A model generated the notes under the pieces. It saw only the letters and a program-made list of their open reading frames with translations. It did not search any database and was not told the origin of the DNA. This document shows positions 1 to 6,455 of a stretch of DNA of 50,814 bases, piece after piece (position 1 is the stretch's first letter; the number at the start of each line of letters is the position of its first letter). Both the position numbers and the translations under genes were made by a program. This DNA is from Clostridiales bacterium UBA1758 (GTDB lineage: Bacteria; Bacillota; Clostridia; Oscillospirales; UBA1758), in NCBI GenBank assembly GCA_002315595.1, contig DCHG01000030.1:1-50814 (forward strand). Direction: 5' to 3'.

Positions 1-372
1 AATGCCGGTCACAATCCGCCGCTTGTCAAGCACGCCGATGACGGATATGAGTATCTGCGTTCCCGACCGGGCTTTGTTCTTGCGGGAATGGAAGGTGTTC
101 GTTACCGTGAAGGTGAGTTCGACCTTGATCCCGGTGATGAGATTTTCCTTTACACCGACGGCGTGACCGAAGCGTCAAATCCCGATAATGAACTATTTGG
201 CGAAGAAAGACTTGCAAAGGTATTGAATAATGGTAAATTTGTCAATGCACGGGCGACCTGCAATGTGGTCGGTGCCGCGGTTGATGTATTCGCAGGGAAA
301 GCACCGCAGTTTGACGATATTACGATGTTGTCGCTGAAATTCATCAAAAGGGCGGAAACAAAGGAGGAATAG
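1..372 (+). CDS. PP2C/SpoIIE-family serine phosphatase, C-terminal part
   Basis: The reading frame is open from the first base, so this is the 3' end of a gene that starts outside the window. The visible 123 residues carry the late motifs of the SpoIIE/RsbU phosphatase domain: NAGHNPPL at the very start, LYTDGVTEA in the middle and FDDITMLSLKF near the end, whose aspartates bind the catalytic metals. In this family the enzyme dephosphorylates an anti-anti-sigma factor. The next gene, 2 bases downstream, encodes the matching HATPase-type kinase, which supports a partner-switching role. Any N-terminal sensor or membrane domain cannot be seen. The stop is TAG, inside the ribosome-binding region of the next gene. 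Confidence 0.93.
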   Translation, partial: NAGHNPPLVKHADDGYEYLRSRPGFVLAGMEGVRYREGEFDLDPGDEIFLYTDGVTEASNPDNELFGEERLAKVLNNGKFVNARATCNVVGAAVDVFAGKAPQFDDITMLSLKFIKRAETKEE

Positions 373-374
373 CA

Positions 375-773
375 TTGAAGTCTCTCACACTTGCCGCAAC
401 GGTTGATAATATTCCCACCGTAACCGACTTTGTTGACCAAATTATTGAAGATTGCCCTATGAAGGCGATCGTCCAGGTTAATCTTGCCATTGATGAAATA
501 TTCGGCAACATTGCCCATTATGCGTATCCAAATGGAACGGGTAATGCAACCGTAAGCGTTGATTTGGATGATTTGTCGATCAAGATAGTCTTTTCCGATG
601 AAGGAGTTCCGTTTGATCCGTTGCAACAGACCGATCCCGATATTGAACAAAGCGTCGAGGAACGTTCCGTCGGCGGATTGGGTATTTTTATGGTCAAAAA
701 GATCATGGATTTCGTTGAATACGAATACCGCGAAGGAAAAAACATTCTCTCGATCGTAAAAAAACTTACATAG
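375..773 (+). CDS. RsbW/SpoIIAB-like anti-sigma kinase (HATPase_c_2)
   Basis: A 132-residue single-domain GHKL ATPase. It shows an N-box-like LAIDEIFGNIAHYAY near residue 40, the nucleotide-binding FSDEGVPFDP around residue 75, and a GGLGIFMVKKIMD lid motif near residue 105. Members act as serine kinases of STAS-domain proteins or bind sigma factors directly. The start is TTG at 375, placed 7 bases after AAGGAGG, which lies across the end of the phosphatase gene, so the two are translationally coupled. No STAS partner is encoded in the visible sequence; it may lie upstream of the window or elsewhere. Confidence 0.88.
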   Translation: MKSLTLAATVDNIPTVTDFVDQIIEDCPMKAIVQVNLAIDEIFGNIAHYAYPNGTGNATVSVDLDDLSIKIVFSDEGVPFDPLQQTDPDIEQSVEERSVGGLGIFMVKKIMDFVEYEYREGKNILSIVKKLT

Positions 774-795
774 TTTGATTAGATTTTTTGAGTCT

Positions 796-854
796 CATCA
801 ACGAAATACCCCTGCTAAATCAGTATTTGATTCGGCAGGGGTATTTCGTTGATG
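796..854. terminator. Long perfect inverted repeat after the anti-sigma gene
   Basis: Arms 796-815 and 835-854 are perfect 20-base reverse complements. The 19-base loop contains a further 5-base stem (818-822 with 828-832). The hairpin sits 23 bases after the kinase stop, but neither side is followed by a proper T-run, so it may act as an mRNA end, a processing site or a remnant rather than as a simple intrinsic terminator. Confidence 0.6.
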
Positions 855-860
855 GGTATA

Positions 861-895
861 AAAAAACCGGGAAGCAAATGCTTCCCGGTTTTGAA
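861..895 (-). terminator. Intrinsic terminator of the permease operon
   Basis: Stem 863-875 (aaaaccgggaagc) pairs with 880-892 around a 4-base loop. On the minus strand the stem runs into a T-run (complement of 861-866). It lies 10 to 40 bases past the stop of the permease gene ending at 905 and could also stop transcription arriving from the plus strand. Confidence 0.85.
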
Positions 896-904
896 TTTGT
901 AACT

Positions 905-1792
905 TTAACCCTTAACAGCACCGGTCATGACGCCACGGATGAAGTACTTCTGAACCATCGGGTAGAGAAGAAGGATTGGTCCGATTGCGATGACGGTGAT
1001 TGCCATCTTAACGGTTTCAGTCGGCAGTTTAATGTGACCAAGCGCATTCTGCGGGACACGACCGGAAGAAATCGCGTTGACGTTTGCAAGGATTGTGTAA
1101 AGGTAGAACTGAAGCGGATAGAACTGCTTTTTGGTGATGAACATGAGGGCGAGATACCAGTCATTCCAGAATCCGAGGGCATACATCATGCCGACGGTAA
1201 GGAGAGGAGTGACGGAAAGCGGAATCGCCATCTGCCAGAAGATTCTGAAGTTCGACGCACCGTCGATGGTAGCCGATTCATAAATTTCCAACGGAATCGC
1301 CGTAAAGTAGTTACGCATCAAGAACATATTATACGTTGCGAAGCAGTTCGGAAGGAACAATGCAAAGAACGTATTGCTCAGGTGATAGTAGTTAACGCAG
1401 ACGATGTACCACGGAATCAAACCCGCGCTGAAGATCGTGGTGAATGTGCAGAGAAAAGCCACGACGTTTCTGTACTTGACGGAAGGCTGGGAAATCGAGA
1501 ACGCCATCGTACAAGTAGTGAACATTGCAAGCGCAGTACCGAGAACGGTGATGATGATCGTAACACCGTAAGCGTTTAGAATGTTATCGCCGGAGTTAAC
1601 CCACACGTACTCGTAAGTGCTTGTGGAGAAAGTCATCGGGATAACACGGTAGCCGTACCAAGCAACCTCGGTCTCATCGGAAAAGGAGACTCCAAGGACA
1701 AGAAGAAGCGGCCACAGACAAATCAAAGCGAAAACACCGAGGAAAACATATGCCACAGTGAGCATGGATTTATCGGATGCAGATTTTCTCAT
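905..1792 (-). CDS. Sugar-type ABC transporter permease (LplC/YtcP-like)
   Basis: A 295-residue inner-membrane permease of the carbohydrate uptake 1 group (MalG-like side). It has about six transmembrane segments, and the EAA loop is visible as ESATIDGASNFRIFWQMAIP near residue 190, the contact site for the ATPase. It is the second gene of a two-gene operon and lies 21 bases after the other permease. LplC/YtcP relatives import oligosaccharides, often from plant polysaccharides. No binding protein or ATPase gene is adjacent, so the substrate cannot be named. The start is ATG, 11 bases after AAGGAG. Confidence 0.92.
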   Translation of the reverse strand: MRKSASDKSMLTVAYVFLGVFALICLWPLLLVLGVSFSDETEVAWYGYRVIPMTFSTSTYEYVWVNSGDNILNAYGVTIIITVLGTALAMFTTCTMAFSISQPSVKYRNVVAFLCTFTTIFSAGLIPWYIVCVNYYHLSNTFFALFLPNCFATYNMFLMRNYFTAIPLEIYESATIDGASNFRIFWQMAIPLSVTPLLTVGMMYALGFWNDWYLALMFITKKQFYPLQFYLYTILANVNAISSGRVPQNALGHIKLPTETVKMAITVIAIGPILLLYPMVQKYFIRGVMTGAVKG

Positions 1793-1813
1793 TGTATGAA
1801 ACTCTCCTTTCTA

Positions 1814-2785
1814 TTAGAATAGCGCGATACCATCGTTGACCTTTTTGGCAAGTTTATTGGATCCGAGGATGAGAATGAAACTCATGACGGACTGCCAGAG
1901 ACCAACGGCGGAAGAATACGAGAAGCCGAGAGAAAGCATCGACTGGTAAACGTAAGTATCGATAACGGTGGTGGCCTTCAAAAGCAGGGAGTTGCTTCCG
2001 ACAACACCGTAAACCATACCGAAGTCACCGAAGAAGATACGTCCGATGGAGAGAAGCGTCAACATAACGACGGTCGGCTTCAAAAGCGGAATCGTCATGT
2101 AACGGATCTGCTGCCATTTGCTTGCACCATCAACTTCGGCAGCTTCATAGAAACTGGTATCGAAGTTGACCATTGCGGCCATGTAAATGATCGAGGAGTA
2201 ACCGGACCATTTCCAAACGTTACAAATAACAAGGATCGGTTTCCAATACTGTGTTTCCGTGTACCAACGTACCGGCTCGCTGCCAAGTGATTTAAGCAGG
2301 CGGTTGACAACACCGACGTCAGTGGAGAATAGTGCGTACACAATAGCACCGACGACAACCCAGGAGAGGAAGTACGGGAAGAACATAAGAGCCTGAGTGA
2401 TCTTTTTGAATGCTTGGTTGCGAATTTCGTTCATGAAGATTGCGATGGTAATTTGCATCAAGGTACCGAAAATGATACCCCAGAAGTTAAGTACCAACGT
2501 GTTCCACGTGACGATCCAAGCCATGGCGCCGGTACCGAAGAACAGTTTGAAGTTTCTCAGACCGACGAACTTACTACCGAATATGCCGTCCGTTACCTTA
2601 TAATCGGTAAAGGCGATCCAGATACCGCCCAACGGGATGTAGTTGAATAAAATCAACTTCAGAAGACCCGGAAGGCACATCAGGTAGAGGACCTTGTTCT
2701 TATTCATCTCATACAGAAACTCGCGGAAAGCAGAACGCTTCTGAAGGGACGGAACAGGAACAATGGCGGTGGAATGCTTACCCAT
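1814..2785 (-). CDS. Sugar-type ABC transporter permease (LplB/YteP-like)
   Basis: A 323-residue permease of the MalF-like side, with six or so hydrophobic helices. Its EAA loop reads EAAEVDGASKWQQIRYMTIP near residue 230. The N-terminal cytoplasmic stretch and the phrase NYIPLGGIWIAFTDY are typical of LplB/YteP proteins. It should pair with the product of the next gene to form the membrane channel. The solute-binding protein that normally sits in such operons is absent on both sides: upstream is a regulatory region and downstream a terminator. The shared MsmX-type ATPase is usually encoded elsewhere, so its absence is not unusual. Confidence 0.92.
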   Translation of the reverse strand: MGKHSTAIVPVPSLQKRSAFREFLYEMNKNKVLYLMCLPGLLKLILFNYIPLGGIWIAFTDYKVTDGIFGSKFVGLRNFKLFFGTGAMAWIVTWNTLVLNFWGIIFGTLMQITIAIFMNEIRNQAFKKITQALMFFPYFLSWVVVGAIVYALFSTDVGVVNRLLKSLGSEPVRWYTETQYWKPILVICNVWKWSGYSSIIYMAAMVNFDTSFYEAAEVDGASKWQQIRYMTIPLLKPTVVMLTLLSIGRIFFGDFGMVYGVVGSNSLLLKATTVIDTYVYQSMLSLGFSYSSAVGLWQSVMSFILILGSNKLAKKVNDGIALF

Positions 2786-2832
2786 TTTTCACACCATCTT
2801 TCTTGTATTGAGTTGGATTGGTTTGTGAGATT

Positions 2833-2861
2833 ATGATAACACATAAATTTAATTTTCTCAA
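2833..2861 (-). promoter_or_regulatory. Probable sigma-A promoter of the permease operon
   Basis: On the minus strand TTGAGA (2861-2856) is followed after exactly 17 bases by TATCAT (2838-2833). The start of transcription would fall about 45 bases before the first permease ATG at 2785. The -35 hexamer overlaps one arm of an inverted repeat at 2842-2881. Confidence 0.6.
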
Positions 2862-2983
2862 TACAAAAAATTAAATTTATGTAAAAATATTGAATTAAAT
2901 GCGTGTTCAATATTTTAATAATATATAATTAACTTAACAAAAAGGTCATTGCATGGTAATATTTCGTCGAAATATTGCAAACT
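2842..2983. repeat. AT-rich control region with stacked inverted repeats
   Basis: The 296-base gap between the permease operon and the glycerate-kinase-like gene holds no gene. It contains a perfect 15-base inverted repeat (2842-2856 / 2867-2881) overlapping the likely permease promoter, an 11-base repeat (2884-2894 / 2906-2916), and a 19-base palindrome centred on 2967 (aatatttcg t cgaaatatt). The last has the CG-centred look of a LacI-type operator. These are candidate regulator sites; no regulator gene is next to them. Confidence 0.5.
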
Positions 2984-3037
2984 GACTGAAATTCGGCGAA
3001 GTTTGCAGAAAATCCCATTGTTCATATTTACCAACAA

Positions 3038-3069
3038 AAAACGCGGTCGGAAACTTCCGACCGCGTTTT
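3038..3069 (-). terminator. Intrinsic terminator after the glycerate-kinase-like gene
   Basis: Arms 3038-3052 and 3055-3069 are perfect 15-base complements (core cgcggtcgg), ending on the minus strand in a T-run. It lies 13 bases past the stop of the gene ending at 3082. Confidence 0.9.
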
Positions 3070-3081
3070 AAAAGATGTATC

Positions 3082-3993
3082 TCAAAATTCGTGCTCTTCG
3101 CCTGGGGCCGTCGGCAAAACGATCGGTGACAGTCCTGATTCGATTTCACGCAGTGCATACAATGTGGTATGAAACACAAGCGAGGATAATCTCGAACGCA
3201 TTTCCTCATTTGAGTCTGCGTAATCCGAGCAGAGAGCAAGTTTTGCCACACCGGCGTCGTACACATCACCATTCCCGAAGTCGGCGCAGACCGAAAGAAC
3301 GGGAATGTCCTTTGCTTTTGCCCGCGTTGCGGCTTCCATGGCGGCGTGACCGTCCCCGGCAGAGTATTCGCCGGTAATCACTAGTGCGCAACCTTCGATT
3401 TTTTCATCGAAGTTTAGAATGTCGAAAATCGTGCTTGCGCCGTCTTTTTCCTCGGCACAGAGAAAATCACACAATGCAGAAGAAAGGGAGTTTGTGCCTT
3501 TGCTACCGGTTAAGATCGCAAACCGCGTTTTTGGAATCCGCTTATCATCTTTGATTTCTTCGATCGCACCTTTTCCACCATCGTCGACGAGGTCGCCGCC
3601 TGCGGCGATAATAATACCGCCGGTGCCGATTTGCAATGCTGCGGAAATCAACATTCCGATACCGCGGGTGGTGTATTGACCGTTTCGGTCTTCGGGTGCG
3701 ATCAAATGAATTCCCGCCACAGATTCCGCGTCAATGGTGATTGTACCGCTGGGAAGCAGACCGATGTCGACCTCTATGGCACGGCCGAGAGGATCGACGG
3801 CAGGGCACTTTACCTTTGCGGCACGGGAAGCAAACCCGATGGCATCCATCGTTCCCGTCGAGCCATCGGCAACGGGAATTGCCACAATATCGGCGTTCGG
3901 AAAAGTTTCAAGCACGGCACGACCGATAGACGCAGTGACCTCGGACGCGGTGAGATAATGATCATAACGATCAGGGGCAACAATGATTTTCAT
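3082..3993 (-). CDS. Divergent glycerate kinase (GlxK/GarK family)-like protein
   Basis: The 303-residue product has the frame of the glycerate kinase family: an MKIIVAPD start, IPVADGSTGTMDAI near residue 40, DPLGR near residue 68, an ASG.L-like patch, TTRGIGMLI, and VITGE near residue 207. Real family members are about 375 residues and carry SFKGSLSA, GGSATNDGG and a TGEGR.D.Q motif. Here these read RYDHYLTA, GGDLVDDGG and TGEYSAGDG, and roughly 70 residues between the last two are missing. The fold is probably kept, but kinase activity is doubtful. It follows rplT in the same direction, beyond that operon's terminator. The ATG follows GAGG by about 9 bases. Confidence 0.75.
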   Translation of the reverse strand: MKIIVAPDRYDHYLTASEVTASIGRAVLETFPNADIVAIPVADGSTGTMDAIGFASRAAKVKCPAVDPLGRAIEVDIGLLPSGTITIDAESVAGIHLIAPEDRNGQYTTRGIGMLISAALQIGTGGIIIAAGGDLVDDGGKGAIEEIKDDKRIPKTRFAILTGSKGTNSLSSALCDFLCAEEKDGASTIFDILNFDEKIEGCALVITGEYSAGDGHAAMEAATRAKAKDIPVLSVCADFGNGDVYDAGVAKLALCSDYADSNEEMRSRLSSLVFHTTLYALREIESGLSPIVLPTAPGEEHEF

Positions 3994-4030
3994 GGTCGAA
4001 CCTCACAAAAATGAAATCAATTCGATGAAA

Positions 4031-4066
4031 AAACCGCCCCAAGTGAACTCGGGGCGGAAATTTTTT
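4031..4066 (-). terminator. Intrinsic terminator of infC-rpmI-rplT
   Basis: The stem CCGCCCC (4034-4040) with GGGGCGG (4051-4057) encloses a 10-base loop. On the minus strand it is followed by a T-run (complement of 4028-4033). It lies directly after the rplT stop. Confidence 0.88.
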
Positions 4067-4418
4067 ACAGAGCAGCCTTGGCGGCGGCAACAAGGGAAGC
4101 AAAAGCGGTCATATCGTGGATTGCGAGTTCAGACAGCATCTTGCGGTTGATGTCGATACCGGCTTTTTTCAGACCATTCATGAAACGACTGTAATTGATG
4201 TCGTTCATTTTGCAGGCGGCAGAAATACGGGTGATCCAAAGTTGACGGAAGTTGCGCTTTTTCTGCTTTCTGCCGACGTAGGCATATTTGAGGGATTTCA
4301 TGACGGCCTGGTTGGCCATTTTAAAGTGGGTGGATTTTGCACCCCAGTAACCCTTAGCGAGTTTAAGAATCTTTTTTCTTCTCTTGCGCGTCATCATCGC
4401 GCCTTTAATTCTTGCCAT
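4065..4418 (-). CDS. rplT: 50S ribosomal protein L20
   Basis: A full-length 117-residue L20, recognised by its very basic N-terminus (MARIKGAMMTRKRRKKIL), the GYWGAKST motif and the LWITRISAACK segment. L20 binds 23S rRNA early in large-subunit assembly. In Bacillus it also represses its own operon by binding the leader RNA. It is the third gene of infC-rpmI-rplT, the usual order in bacteria, and a strong terminator follows. The ATG has GGAGGT about 10 bases upstream. Confidence 0.99.
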   Translation of the reverse strand: MARIKGAMMTRKRRKKILKLAKGYWGAKSTHFKMANQAVMKSLKYAYVGRKQKKRNFRQLWITRISAACKMNDINYSRFMNGLKKAGIDINRKMLSELAIHDMTAFASLVAAAKAAL

Positions 4419-4456
4419 ATTATTTGACCTCCAATTCTAATGTTACAAGCTTCGAC

Positions 4457-4651
4457 TTAATACGGAAGCATACGGGAAACTGCGGGAAGATTCGTCTTAT
4501 CAATCATGGCGCTCTTACGCAGACCGCGCTTACGCTTGGTGGTCTTCTTGGTCAGAATGTGGTTTTTGAGGGAATGAGGACGCTTGAAGCTACCGCTTTT
4601 GGTCTTGATGAAACGTTTTGCGGCGCCGGAGTGGGATTTGATCTTGGGCAT
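4457..4651 (-). CDS. rpmI: 50S ribosomal protein L35
   Basis: A 64-residue basic protein with the L35 signature KIKSHSGAAKRFIKTKSG and the later HILTKKTTKRKRGLRK. It is part of the large ribosomal subunit. It lies between infC (23-base gap) and rplT (38-base gap) in one operon. The start ATG is preceded by AGAGGAG. Confidence 0.99.
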   Translation of the reverse strand: MPKIKSHSGAAKRFIKTKSGSFKRPHSLKNHILTKKTTKRKRGLRKSAMIDKTNLPAVSRMLPY

Positions 4652-4674
4652 GAGAATATCTCCTCTCTATTGTT

Positions 4675-5199
4675 TTAGTTTGCGTTCTTCGATTTGGGGG
4701 CGAGGAACATCAGCATGAAACGACCGTCGAGTTTCGGTGATTTTTCCATCGTACCGATTTCGGCGGCACCTTCAGCAAAACGGGCAAGAAGTTCTTCACC
4801 AATGGCCGTATGAGCCATTTCACGTCCGCGAAAGCGAACGGAGACTTTAACCTTATCGCCGTCTTTCAGGAAACGAAGGGCACTTTTGAGTTTCGTATTG
4901 AAGTCATTCGTGTCGATATTCGGGGAAAGACGAACTTCCTTGATCTCCATGACATGTTGGCGTTTTTTTGCCTCACGCTCACGTTTTTCACGGTCAAAAC
5001 GGAATTTACCGTAGTCCATAATTTTGCATACGGGCGGAACCGCCTGCGGTGAGATTTTCACAAGGTCGAGTCCACGGTCAGCCGCGGTGTCAAGCGCCTG
5101 TTGGATGCCGACGATGCCGAGTTGTGAACCGTCCATGTCAATGAGACGTACTTCTTTGTCGCGGATCTCTTCGTTGATCTGTTGTTCCTGTTTGCTAAT
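4675..5199 (-). CDS. infC: Translation initiation factor IF-3, AUU start
   Basis: A 174-residue IF-3 with the N-domain core QQINEEIRDKEVRLID, the linker lysines and the C-domain VSVRFRGREMAH. It binds the 30S subunit, blocks premature joining of the 50S and checks the initiator codon. The best start is ATT at 5199-5197: GGAGGT (5213-5208) lies 8 bases ahead and the protein then begins MSKQEQQINEE, the usual family N-terminus. An upstream TTG at 5244 is in frame but sits inside a terminator hairpin and would add 15 unrelated residues. AUU starts on infC let IF-3 repress its own synthesis, as known from E. coli. Confidence 0.96.
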   Translation of the reverse strand: MSKQEQQINEEIRDKEVRLIDMDGSQLGIVGIQQALDTAADRGLDLVKISPQAVPPVCKIMDYGKFRFDREKREREAKKRQHVMEIKEVRLSPNIDTNDFNTKLKSALRFLKDGDKVKVSVRFRGREMAHTAIGEELLARFAEGAAEIGTMEKSPKLDGRFMLMFLAPKSKNAN

Positions 5200-5219
5200 A
5201 CCCAAACACCTCCAAAATG

Positions 5220-5324
5220 AAAAAACCGGCGTAAACGCCGGCAAACTGCGCGATACAGCAAGGTATCGTCGATGTTTACCGATGCGCGTTTGCGCATGGT
5301 GAGGTCGAAACCTACTTTGTTTAC
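5220..5324 (-). promoter_or_regulatory. infC leader with transcription attenuator (L20-leader-like)
   Basis: About 125 bases of leader separate the promoter from the ATT start. It contains small hairpins (complements of atgcgcgtttgcgcat near 5282-5297 and gatacagcaaggtatc near 5252-5267). It ends in a strong terminator, stem 5226-5232 with 5235-5241 (CCGGCGT/ACGCCGG), followed on the minus strand by six T residues just ahead of the ribosome-binding site. This matches the arrangement of the L20-controlled infC leader in Firmicutes; the exact RNA fold was not computed. Confidence 0.82.
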
Positions 5325-5330
5325 TTGGTT

Positions 5331-5359
5331 ATTATATCAGCGAGAAAGCGAAATGTCAA
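5331..5359 (-). promoter_or_regulatory. Consensus sigma-A promoter of infC-rpmI-rplT
   Basis: On the minus strand TTGACA (5359-5354) and TATAAT (5336-5331) are separated by exactly 17 bases, a perfect match to the vegetative consensus, as expected for a ribosomal operon. Confidence 0.95.
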
Positions 5360-5408
5360 CAAAAATTTTCGGAGATAATTCGATTTTGATGAAATTCCCG
5401 ATTTGAGG

Positions 5409-5438
5409 TTGAAATTCGTCACAAAAAAGGAGTATAAT
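5409..5438 (+). promoter_or_regulatory. Sigma-A promoter of the carboxypeptidase gene
   Basis: TTGAAA (5409-5414), an 18-base spacer and TATAAT (5433-5438) lie 28 bases ahead of the TTG start at 5466. This promoter is divergent from the infC promoter, with about 50 bases between their -35 boxes. Confidence 0.8.
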
Positions 5439-5465
5439 ATCACATATTGAAATGAGGTATTTTGT

Positions 5466-6263
5466 TTGAATCGTTTTTTGAGTGTACTGATTTTCCTATG
5501 TGCCGCAGGCACGCTGCTTTCGGTATCCGTCTATCACGACCATGAAAAGCAACGCGAAGCGGAATTGGCGGAAAAACTGAATATTTCGCTGAAAGAGGAC
5601 GACGGTTTTTCTTTTACCGAAATTCCCGCGGCGACGGCACCGTTTGTGCCGGAACTGAACGGAACAGGATATAATTATGTTGGAACAAATATCGCAGAGG
5701 AAGAAATCCCACTGCTTGTCAATGAATATCATCGTTTGGATGAGGATTATGAAGCCGACGACCTTGTTTCGTGGAACGGCAGTGAATATCGTCTGCGTGA
5801 AGAAGTCTGCTATTTTTTGAACTGCCTTGCCGTTGCCGCGGAAGACGATGGTTGCGGGACGATGAATGTGTTAAGCGCCTATCGTCCGTACTCGTCGCAG
5901 GAACGGCTTTATACTGCACGCGTTAATCTTTTCCGCAGCCGTTACGGGGATCAGGCTGAGGTTGAAGCGGCAAGATATGTGATGTACCCGGGTGCGAGCG
6001 AGCATCAAACCGGTCTTTGTGCCGATGTCTCAAACGGATATACGCTTACGACGGGCTTTGTTCGCACAAAACTTGGTGCGTGGATCCGTGATCACGCGCA
6101 TGAATACGGCTTCATCGTTCGTTATCCGAAGGATAAAGTCGACATCACGAAGGTCACCTATGAACCATGGCATATTCGCTATGTCGGCGTCAAACACGCG
6201 ACTTATATTTATGAGCATGGACTTTGTTTGGAAGAATATGTTGAAATGCTCGAAAATCAATAA
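5466..6263 (+). CDS. D-alanyl-D-alanine carboxypeptidase, VanY/M15B type
   Basis: A 265-residue exported peptidase. Residues 1-20 form an uncleaved or cleaved hydrophobic signal (SVLIFLCAAGTLLSV). The M15B zinc site is intact: SEHQTGLCADV near residue 178 gives His and Asp, and EPWHIRYVG near residue 232 gives the catalytic Glu and third ligand His. Such enzymes trim the terminal D-Ala from peptidoglycan stem peptides. There is no sign of a vancomycin-resistance cluster, so a housekeeping cell-wall role is likely. The start is TTG with GAGG about 7 bases upstream, and the gene is monocistronic. Confidence 0.93.
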   Translation: MNRFLSVLIFLCAAGTLLSVSVYHDHEKQREAELAEKLNISLKEDDGFSFTEIPAATAPFVPELNGTGYNYVGTNIAEEEIPLLVNEYHRLDEDYEADDLVSWNGSEYRLREEVCYFLNCLAVAAEDDGCGTMNVLSAYRPYSSQERLYTARVNLFRSRYGDQAEVEAARYVMYPGASEHQTGLCADVSNGYTLTTGFVRTKLGAWIRDHAHEYGFIVRYPKDKVDITKVTYEPWHIRYVGVKHATYIYEHGLCLEEYVEMLENQ

Positions 6264-6271
6264 CGATCAAT

Positions 6272-6309
6272 AAAAAGTCGTCCGCAGTCATCGATCACGG
6301 ACGGCTTTT
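6272..6309 (+). terminator. Terminator after the carboxypeptidase
   Basis: The stem aagtcgtccg (about 6275-6284) pairs with cggacggctt (6298-6307) with one G-T pair and is followed by TTT. Its right arm overlaps the 3' end of the XRE remnant on the other strand. Confidence 0.7.
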
Positions 6310-6450
6310 ATCATGCAGATTTCTTTCCGAAAGGACCGTATTGGTATCAGTTTCAAGAAATTCCGCACCTTTGATGATCATATCCACATTGGTGCGGGAA
6401 CGACCGGTTTCGCAATTACTCACTGTCTGACGCGTGATATATAATTTTTC
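6295..6450 (-). pseudogene. Remnant of an XRE/HTH_3 transcriptional regulator
   Basis: Translated on the minus strand, this stretch reads QIKAEKLYITRQTVSNCETG, then GRSRTNVDMIIKGAEF and LETDTNTVLSERNLHDKSR before a TGA at 6297-6295. That is the second half of a helix-turn-helix of the XRE family (compare AEKLYVTRQTVSKWE in intact relatives) plus its short tail. No start codon or first helix is present: the coding similarity begins abruptly at the 3' end of the YitT gene. It looks like a gene truncated by deletion at its 5' side. The normally conserved Trp in the recognition helix is Cys here. Confidence 0.72.
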
Positions 6451-6455
6451 CGCTT

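Noticed and set aside
788..1579. A 263-codon plus-strand frame opposite the first permease
   Set aside because: It begins inside the long hairpin and runs antisense to a clear ABC permease; the protein is low-complexity and charged.
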